A stretch of 41,474 nucleotides of DNA from a virus, in IMG/VR virus record IMGVR_UViG_3300021085_000075, positions 1 to 41,474 of that record. One strand, given 5' to 3'. The notes below the pieces were generated by a model. It did not search any database and was not told where the DNA came from. It worked only from the letters and a program-made list of their open reading frames with translations. This document shows, one piece after another, positions 37,290-41,474 of this stretch (the stretch's first letter is position 1; each line of letters opens with the position of its first letter). The position numbers and the translations under genes were made by a program.

Positions 37290-38288
37290 CTACTGTTCCA
37301 AAGAAGCAATCGCATTTTGCGAGTTTAGAGGGGAAATCTTAGCATACTTCAAAGTGGTCTGGATCGTCTTGTGACCCATCAGTGCTTGGACCACCTGTAG
37401 GGGTGCCCCTTTTTGAACTAGGCGGGACGCAAATGTATGCCTGAGCGTATGCCAAACAACGTCCTCGCCTAGTCCTGAAAGTCCCCTGACACGCTCCCAC
37501 CCACTTCTCCACCACGATCCGCGGGGGAATAGGTACTGAGGCTGTGGACTATCGCTAAGAGCTCGACACCTTCGAGCAATCACAGCCTTAGCCCTCTTGG
37601 TCAGGGGGATGGATCGCCAGTCGTGGTTTTTGCCATCAACTAGTAACCCACCGTCTCGCATGCTGTCAGTTTTCAACGCATGTAATTCTCCCGCACGGAT
37701 ACCAGTGTCCACGGCAATTACAATAGCATCCATGAGGTCATTATAACCTAAATATTCAGCTTTGTTGATTATCGCAGATACTTCATCTTCAGTGAGCCAG
37801 CGCATGCGCCATTTAGTTTCCTGAAGCCGTCGAAGTTTAGGTTTTTTATCAATCTTATCGTACTCCAAAGAAACGGTAAGCATCTTGGATAATGCCGCTA
37901 AGTGTCGATTGATTGTGGCATTAGATTTGGAGAGGTTTTTGAGCTCAAGAATATACTCGTCTACCATCTCGGTTGAAATATCTTTCACAGGCATTTTTGA
38001 ACCAAAGAATTTAAGAGCTCTGTTCATGTTATATACCATCTTGGTTTCAGAACGGGAGCCACGCCAAGCAACCTGATAAGTGCGGTCACCAGCGTCTTTT
38101 AGGGTCCAAGTCTGTGTCGAGGGTAATTTAGATGATAGGGTGGGTAAGTCTTTACCTAAGACAAGCGCTTCACGTGCCTGCTCTTCCCAAATCAAAGCGT
38201 CAACTTTGGTATCAAAACTCCTGCGAACCCGTGTACCATTACTAGAGATGTAGGCTTGGTACTTTGATCCACGTTTTGATACGGTCAT
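37290..38288 (-). CDS. Tyrosine recombinase integrase
   Basis: Inserts and excises the phage genome at a tRNA gene. 332 residues, with N-terminal SAM-like core-binding domain (about 65-150) and catalytic domain from 165. Catalytic residues visible: DTGIRAGEL (Arg198), WHTLRHTF (His280, Arg283), MGHKTIQTTLKYA (His306, Tyr315 nucleophile). It sits four bases after the MarR-like gene and 66 bases before the tRNA. The minus-strand start region AATAAATGACCGTATC resembles the phage promoter core but is coding, so this is probably chance. Confidence 0.95.
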   Translation of the reverse strand: MTVSKRGSKYQAYISSNGTRVRRSFDTKVDALIWEEQAREALVLGKDLPTLSSKLPSTQTWTLKDAGDRTYQVAWRGSRSETKMVYNMNRALKFFGSKMPVKDISTEMVDEYILELKNLSKSNATINRHLAALSKMLTVSLEYDKIDKKPKLRRLQETKWRMRWLTEDEVSAIINKAEYLGYNDLMDAIVIAVDTGIRAGELHALKTDSMRDGGLLVDGKNHDWRSIPLTKRAKAVIARRCRALSDSPQPQYLFPRGSWWRSGWERVRGLSGLGEDVVWHTLRHTFASRLVQKGAPLQVVQALMGHKTIQTTLKYAKISPLNSQNAIASLEQ

Positions 38289-38292
38289 TTAT

Positions 38293-38622
38293 TTATTCAA
38301 GAAGCGTACTCACATTGTGAAACAACTTCTTGCCTCTGTTGGTTAAAAGAAGAACTTTTCGGTTACCATTAACCACGTCTCTGGTGATGGTAATTAAGGC
38401 CATGCCTGAATCGCCTTGCCGTCTTGTATCAGACAGCATTTTGCAATGGCGGGAGGCGGAAGCCATAGTAATATGCAGCTTGTCCACAATGTCGGAAATA
38501 ATGAGGGGTTCTGCGTTGGTGGATTCGTTGTAGCCGATGGCCATGAACACCTGAACGGTGGTCACACGAATACTGTCGTCATAATGCTTAAATTGATCTA
38601 AAATAAGGTTAAGATTTCTCAT
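38293..38622 (-). CDS. Winged-helix transcription regulator, MarR-like
   Basis: 109 residues with a winged helix: TTVQVFMAIGYNES, then LIISDIVDKLHITMASASRHCKML (recognition helix ASASRHCKML), then the wing ALITITRDVVNGNRKVLLLTNRGKKL. MarR-type proteins bind palindromes as dimers, which fits the two palindrome families. Four bases before the integrase gene, so probably co-transcribed. Candidate repressor of lysis genes. Weak ribosome site. No ligand site seen. Confidence 0.8.
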   Translation of the reverse strand: MRNLNLILDQFKHYDDSIRVTTVQVFMAIGYNESTNAEPLIISDIVDKLHITMASASRHCKMLSDTRRQGDSGMALITITRDVVNGNRKVLLLTNRGKKLFHNVSTLLE

Positions 38623-38667
38623 TCTTACTAATTACACTGGCACAAAGCCAAAGTCTCCCAAAAGTTA

Positions 38668-38683
38668 AGTCGAACCCTCGACT
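38668..38683. repeat. Inverted repeat AGTCGA-ACCC-TCGACT
   Basis: 6-base perfect arms with a 4-base middle, in the 209-base gap between the two regulator genes. May be an operator or a hairpin. A TATGAT (-10-like) follows on the plus strand at 38692-38697, without a good -35. Confidence 0.45.
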
Positions 38684-38738
38684 GATCCCACTATGATACA
38701 CAAAAGAAGGATTCAAGGACGAAGTTTCGAGTGTTGAA

Positions 38739-38816
38739 ATGAATATTTCACAGAATTTGGTTTTTATAAACATCTGCATTGCCTGTATTGTATTGATTAT
38801 TGGCGGAATAGTATAG
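38739..38816 (+). CDS. Possible plus-strand membrane microprotein, 25 residues
   Basis: ATG at 38739, TAG at 38814. Begins with MNISQNLVFINIC and ends in IIGGIV: an almost fully hydrophobic single membrane segment. The start codon lies in an inverted repeat TGAAAT-GAAT-ATTTCA (38735-38750), which could hide it, and a plus-strand terminator follows eight bases later. This is the only plus-strand gene candidate. Size and make-up recall type I toxins or superinfection exclusion peptides. The ribosome site is weak and there is no clear promoter, so the gene is uncertain. A 56-codon frame on the minus strand overlaps. Confidence 0.35.
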   Translation: MNISQNLVFINICIACIVLIIGGIV

Positions 38817-38823
38817 GATTGAA

Positions 38824-38852
38824 GAGGGGGCCTAAGCCCACTCCCCTTTTTT
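38824..38852 (+). terminator. Plus-strand rho-independent terminator
   Basis: GGGGGC-CTAA-GCCC stem with outer GG/CC pairs, followed by CTCCCC and six T on the plus strand. On the minus strand the hairpin overlaps the stop of the winged-helix gene (38832) but has no T run. It therefore points to a transcript coming from the left on the plus strand. Confidence 0.65.
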
Positions 38853-39056
38853 AATGTAAGTGTAGCGAACATAGCGCTGCCCAGTGACTGGGTGCTTTTT
38901 GCTAACTGAAGTAATTTCATGGCCCAATTCCCGTAAGTCGCGAATGCGTCGGGTAAGGCTTGATATGCTGTATTCAATAAGTGCTTCGCGGACTGTAATT
39001 GTAGAAGTCTGCTTGAAGTGGTGAAGTAGTGTTTGAACTTGTGTACTAGTAGCCAT
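38832..39056 (-). CDS. Small winged-helix protein (HTH_39-like)
   Basis: 74 residues: TQVQTLLHHFKQTSTITVREALIEYSISSLTRRIRDLRELGHEI then SKKHPVTGQRYVRYTYIKKGEWA. Matches the phage winged-helix type in which a LTRRIRDLRELGH recognition helix is followed by a basic wing. ATG 39056 (MATSTQ) is chosen over 39131; AGAAAG is the ribosome site. A family 2 site lies 21 bases upstream (39077), so it may bind its own promoter. Could be a repressor or an Xis-like protein. Confidence 0.82.
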   Translation of the reverse strand: MATSTQVQTLLHHFKQTSTITVREALIEYSISSLTRRIRDLRELGHEITSVSKKHPVTGQRYVRYTYIKKGEWA

Positions 39057-39076
39057 GTTGGTTTCTTTCTGTTTAT

Positions 39077-39090
39077 TTGCATTAGTGCAA
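39077..39090. promoter_or_regulatory. Family 2 site upstream of the winged-helix gene
   Basis: TTGCATTAGTGCAA, with perfect TTGCA/TGCAA arms. It is 20 bases before the start of the winged-helix gene, a natural place for auto-regulation. Confidence 0.65.
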
Positions 39091-39091
39091 G

Positions 39092-39259
39092 TTAAAAAGG
39101 CGGTTCTTCGCCGTTGTATGAGGGTTTCCACGCTACGTAACTTTGTGGCTCCTCGGTTTCGTCGTCGGGGTAATCTTTGGAAGGCACTGGGCCGAGGAAA
39201 TCTGATAGGAAGTCCCTAAGCTCCCAGCCCATGCCATCGGTATCTTTAGGCAATGCCAT
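39092..39259 (-). CDS. Hypothetical 55-residue acidic protein
   Basis: Begins MALPKDTDGMGWELRDF and ends in YNGEEPPF. Not recognised. ATG at 39259 overlaps the upstream gene stop by 14 bases, so coupling is likely. Another start 20 codons upstream is less likely. The ending next to the family 2 site at 39077 leaves only one base between. Confidence 0.6.
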   Translation of the reverse strand: MALPKDTDGMGWELRDFLSDFLGPVPSKDYPDDETEEPQSYVAWKPSYNGEEPPF

Positions 39260-39890
39260 GACGTACACGCCAATGGGTCCAAGTAACGGCCTGAACCTGC
39301 ATAGGCAGAATATCGACACCCTCTACTTTGGAGATTATGCCAGCCGCTTCACGGTAAGCCGCGGCAATGTGGTGGTACTCTTTGTCGCCCATTGATTTAG
39401 ACTTGAGGGCAACACGGGTACCGTAAAAGATATTACGGGCATGACCATCAACACAGACAGCGTGGTGATTATTAGGATTGTTGATACACTCAAAGAAAGC
39501 TTTGGTCTTGTTACCGTTGAGTATTTTATTAATTTTATCAGAGCCTAAGACGCCTTCGGTCAGTATTCTCCAAGCTTTTTCACGGTTTAATGGGTAAGCA
39601 CTAAGACGCACCTGAGTATAGTCCCAATCCTCTTCACCGAGTGTAGACTTGTAGGCCTGTAGAAAAGTCTCAGCGTCTTTAACATTGCGCTCCCAGCGGA
39701 CATTAGGTGATAGGGCAGCAATCACGCCTTGCACTAGGTCATTACGTACATTGACCAGATCGCCAATACGTGAGGATATGTCATTGGCTGTTTGGTACCA
39801 CGTTTTGCCTGCAATATGTTCTTCAGGTGAAGCGCTGAACCAACAACCTACAATGTTGAATGGGTTGTTTTCATAAACTTTCTTAGTCAT
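39246..39890 (-). CDS. Conserved phage protein of unknown function (214 residues)
   Basis: A full-length soluble protein: NPFNIVGCWFSASPEEH, then LVQGVIAALSPNVRWERNVKDAE, then KTKAFFECINNPNNHHAVCVDGHARNIFYGTR and QVQAVTWTHWR at the end. I recall similar proteins in several phage and plasmid groups, without known function. The VCVDGHA ... VQAVTWxxWR pattern with an internal helix-hairpin-like LNGNKTKAF brings DNA glycosylase-type folds to mind, but I cannot show it. AAGGA lies eight bases before the ATG. Family 1 and family 2 palindromes lie 17 and 96 bases upstream. Confidence 0.8.
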   Translation of the reverse strand: MTKKVYENNPFNIVGCWFSASPEEHIAGKTWYQTANDISSRIGDLVNVRNDLVQGVIAALSPNVRWERNVKDAETFLQAYKSTLGEEDWDYTQVRLSAYPLNREKAWRILTEGVLGSDKINKILNGNKTKAFFECINNPNNHHAVCVDGHARNIFYGTRVALKSKSMGDKEYHHIAAAYREAAGIISKVEGVDILPMQVQAVTWTHWRVRHGIA

Positions 39891-39906
39891 TGCGATAGTC
39901 CTTAGA

Positions 39907-39921
39907 GTTTACACTGTAAAC
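39907..39921. promoter_or_regulatory. GTTTACACTGTAAAC palindrome (family 1)
   Basis: Perfect 7+1+7 repeat, 17 bases before the ATG of the 214-residue protein, where it would cover a promoter or ribosome site. Confidence 0.75.
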
Positions 39922-39985
39922 GCTGAGCATGTGGTGGTCACAACGCTTACAGTAGGTTTGAATTTAGGTGATGAATTTAGTCTAG

Positions 39986-39999
39986 TTGCACTAGTGAGA
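39986..39999. promoter_or_regulatory. TTGCACTAGTGAGA site (family 2)
   Basis: Upstream of the 214-residue gene and eight bases after the stop of the next gene. Exact copy of the sites at 33620 and 41385. Confidence 0.7.
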
Positions 40000-40007
40000 T
40001 ATGTCAA

Positions 40008-40202
40008 TCAGACACTACAAAAGCGTACAAAATCTGGTGTGAGGTCTTCGCCGTTGTCGCCTGTAGCCTCAAGGTCAACGCCTATACAGTCGCCATCGCT
40101 TAATTCGATCAAGGCACGTGCAGCTTTACGAAGTGTCTCACCTTGAACATAAAACAACTCGACACCGTCGGCACCTTCGTACCATCCGTTAATGTGAAAC
40201 AT
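40008..40202 (-). CDS. Hypothetical 64-residue protein
   Basis: Acidic small protein (FHINGWYEGADGVELFYVQGETLRKAARALIELSDGDCIGVD), beta-rich, unknown. ATG 40202 (MFHING) is chosen; a GTG at 40247 would add 15 residues with a low-complexity start. Ribosome site weak. It follows the terminator at 40357, so it needs its own promoter; a TTTGAG-16-TATCAT-like pair lies near 40290-40320, weakly supported. Confidence 0.55.
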   Translation of the reverse strand: MFHINGWYEGADGVELFYVQGETLRKAARALIELSDGDCIGVDLEATGDNGEDLTPDFVRFCSV

Positions 40203-40356
40203 GGGGTAAACTTTCTGGGGTAATACTACACACACACCCCCCTCCACAGACCATGAGAACCCACAGGCGTGAGTTCGTCGGGTAATGCGTACAGGCGGTA
40301 ATATGATAGGAATGATAGGTTTTTCTCAAACTCATTTTGAATGATCGAAAAACCAG

Positions 40357-40384
40357 AAAAAAAAGGACCGCCCGAAGGCGATCC
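40357..40384 (-). terminator. Strong rho-independent terminator of the early operon
   Basis: Minus strand GGATCGCC-TTCG-GGCGGTCC followed by eight T. Eight-base stem with a single T-G pair. It closes the right-end group of small genes and separates it from 40202 onwards. Confidence 0.93.
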
Positions 40385-40415
40385 AAGTTGAGGGAGGTAT
40401 GATTGAGGGCGAGGC

Positions 40416-40430
40416 GTTTACACTGTAAAC
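40416..40430. promoter_or_regulatory. GTTTACACTGTAAAC palindrome (family 1)
   Basis: Perfect 7+1+7 repeat overlapping the stop codon of the 34-residue gene and just upstream (in transcription sense) of the terminator. Confidence 0.7.
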
Positions 40431-40522
40431 TTTTTGGCCACCCCCTGAAGGTAATGATCAGCAACAAAGGCGAGGGCCGGAAGGATTACAAAGAACCCCC
40501 CCACAAAGACTAGCGCCCCCAT
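40418..40522 (-). CDS. Small membrane protein, 34 residues
   Basis: ATG at 40522 overlaps the upstream TAA (TAATG), stop TAA at 40418. Begins MGALVFVGGFFVILPALAFV: one membrane segment, then a short basic tail ending in KKFTV. Unknown. Probably translated by coupling to the upstream gene. Early membrane peptides can serve superinfection exclusion, but this is only an idea. Confidence 0.6.
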   Translation of the reverse strand: MGALVFVGGFFVILPALAFVADHYLQGVAKKFTV

Positions 40523-41133
40523 TATATCATCGCCGCTTGTTGTGCCTTGGCTTTCGCCTTTGGGACTTTGATAGACGCCACTGCCGCCTTAGGTTCTTGC
40601 GTTGGCTTGTTGCCTTTGACGTGATCCTGAAGCGTTGTTGTCAACATGTAGTCAAAATTCTGAAGGGCTTTTGTTTCGCCGCGTTCTTTCAGTTGATTAC
40701 GGAATTGCGCAAGGGCTTGGATGATAGGGTCAAGTTTTACAGTTGGCGCTTTGTCTGCCTTGGACTTAGCGTTGCCGTCTTTTGGCTTTTCGTCACCGCG
40801 TTTAATTTCTTGAATGTTGGTATAGGCTTTACGAATAGCGCCAAAGGTACCTTGACGGATGATCCACTCAATCCCGTGGTTCGCATCATTGGCAACACCA
40901 ACAAGGTGAGTGCAATATTGCTTAATGGTGGCCGGAATAGCGTTATCTTCTGAAGCGTCTTTGGCTGTGGACTTGATAACATCAACCATGTGGCTGAATG
41001 CCTTTTGGCTATCGTCTTTGAATGCCTTATCGGTTCCCATGTAATCCTGAAGGGCCGCTAAGATCGCCGCGCTTTTCGCGCTTTCAGCTTTTACGAATGC
41101 TTTGATAGTCTTTTGAATGTTTTGAATAGTCAT
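40522..41133 (-). CDS. Hypothetical early protein, 203 residues
   Basis: Helical, lysine-rich, with an Ala/Lys-rich tail (KVPKAKAKAQQAAMI). The middle region (HMVDVIKSTAKDASEDN, IEWIIRQGTFGAIRKAY) gives no family match I know. GGGAG lies nine bases before the ATG. It is in the first operon at the right end, so it may be among the earliest proteins made, for instance host takeover. Confidence 0.75.
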   Translation of the reverse strand: MTIQNIQKTIKAFVKAESAKSAAILAALQDYMGTDKAFKDDSQKAFSHMVDVIKSTAKDASEDNAIPATIKQYCTHLVGVANDANHGIEWIIRQGTFGAIRKAYTNIQEIKRGDEKPKDGNAKSKADKAPTVKLDPIIQALAQFRNQLKERGETKALQNFDYMLTTTLQDHVKGNKPTQEPKAAVASIKVPKAKAKAQQAAMI

Positions 41134-41149
41134 GTTCTTAGTCTCCCAA

Positions 41150-41311
41150 TTAAGCTTTGATTGTTACGATTGCGAGGTGAGCCCAGCCCACGAAAGCGAT
41201 CATGGCGACGCCAATAGCTTCAGCCTGAAGATCAGCGGCCAACATAAAGAGCGCGAGGGCTGTTGTTGTTAGTGATAGGGTAGCGACTAAGAATTGAAGA
41301 ACGGTTTTCAT
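41150..41311 (-). CDS. Small membrane protein, 53 residues, first early gene
   Basis: MKTVLQFLVATLSLTTTALALF start: two hydrophobic segments (about 3-22 and 28-47) with a short acid turn (AADLQAEA) between, so a hairpin membrane protein. ATG 41311 has AAAGGA eight bases upstream. Longer versions lack a ribosome site. Function unknown. Confidence 0.75.
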   Translation of the reverse strand: MKTVLQFLVATLSLTTTALALFMLAADLQAEAIGVAMIAFVGWAHLAIVTIKA

Positions 41312-41382
41312 TATCTCGATCCTTTCCAAGATCATAAGGTGGTGGGCCGTGGTGGACCCCATGTTGTAGACCTTAGCGATCT

Positions 41383-41411
41383 ATTCTCACTAGTGCAACC
41401 ACCTTTTCCAA
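41383..41411 (-). promoter_or_regulatory. Possible host sigma-70 promoter of the early operon
   Basis: Minus strand TTGGAA (-35), 17 bases, GAGAAT (-10). The family 2 site at 41385-41398 covers the spacer and part of the -10, as a repressor operator would. Hexamers each match 4 of 6. Confidence 0.4.
41385..41398. promoter_or_regulatory. TTGCACTAGTGAGA site (family 2), early operon
   Basis: On the minus strand, same as the sites at 33620 and 39986. It lies upstream of the first early gene. Confidence 0.7.
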
Positions 41412-41435
41412 AAGAATACAAAAAAAACAGATAGG

Positions 41436-41450
41436 GTTTACACTGTAAAC
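41436..41450. promoter_or_regulatory. GTTTACACTGTAAAC palindrome (family 1), right end
   Basis: Perfect 7+1+7 repeat, 37 bases from the family 2 site at 41385. Together they frame the early control region at the right end. Confidence 0.75.
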
Positions 41451-41474
41451 GATTAGACCAGCGCGGCTCTATTG

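Noticed and set aside
38275-38298. A promoter-like AATAAATGACCGTATC at the integrase start
   Set aside because: The agreeing bases are the integrase start codon and first codons, and the +1 region (AAA) differs from the other promoters. Likely chance.
38609-39082. A 157-codon minus-strand frame over the winged-helix gene and the gap
   Set aside because: It overlaps the well-supported winged-helix gene in another frame and runs through the terminator hairpin. Its own 56-residue tail has no good ribosome site or known domain.
40189-40467. A 92-codon minus-strand frame
   Set aside because: It crosses the strong terminator at 40357 and overlaps the better 40008-40202 gene. Composition (Cys/His/Leu-rich) looks random.

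Overview
This window is essentially the whole genome of a podovirus of the T7 type (Autographiviridae-like). All recognisable genes but one tiny candidate lie on the minus strand, so the functional order runs from the right end to the left end: early small genes, two winged-helix proteins, an integrase with a tRNA-Leu, a single-subunit RNA polymerase, SSB, endonuclease I, amidase, primase-helicase, DNA polymerase, exonuclease, nucleotide-metabolism genes, portal, scaffold, capsid, tail tubes, three internal virion proteins, tail fibres, holin and the two terminase subunits. The B12-dependent ribonucleotide reductase, ThyX, MazG, glutaredoxin and PhoH are typical of marine podoviruses. A GTA-type holin, a DUF1127-like protein and the form of the tRNA-Leu suggest a marine alphaproteobacterial host, perhaps Rhodobacteraceae. 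That host call is inference.

Layout. 41474-40357: a short early operon of small proteins closed by a strong terminator. 40202-38293: small unknown genes and two winged-helix proteins, with a possible plus-strand membrane microprotein and its own terminator between them. 38288-37140: tyrosine integrase and a full-length tRNA-Leu(UAA), the likely attachment site. 37139-34275: control region, RNA polymerase gene and a phage promoter. 34274-23375: replication and dNTP genes, packed with overlapping starts. 23363-490: late promoter, then structural, lysis and packaging genes. 489-1: non-coding end region with a fourth phage promoter.

Control signals. Four matches to a T7/SP6-like phage promoter (core about AATAAAkGnCnCTATmG) lie before the polymerase gene, before the replication genes, before the late genes and at the left end. 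Two families of palindromic sites, GTTTACAnTGTAAAC (7 copies) and TTGCAC-nn-GTGAGA-like (8 copies), lie mostly in the gaps of the early half, next to the phage promoters, and two copies sit inside genes. Together with the integrase and the two winged-helix proteins they look like an operator network for lysogeny control in a T7-like phage. This is the most interesting feature of the window and I do not recognise it as a described system.

How it would work: host polymerase reads the early genes and the phage polymerase gene. The phage polymerase then fires at its own promoter and at the replication and late promoters. The host is degraded and re-tooled by endonuclease I, exonuclease, the PD-(D/E)XK nuclease and the dNTP enzymes. 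Particles use collagen-like fibres and a glycine-rich adhesin, and the holin and amidase release them. Alternatively, the integrase inserts the genome at a tRNA-Leu and the palindromes keep the polymerase gene silent.
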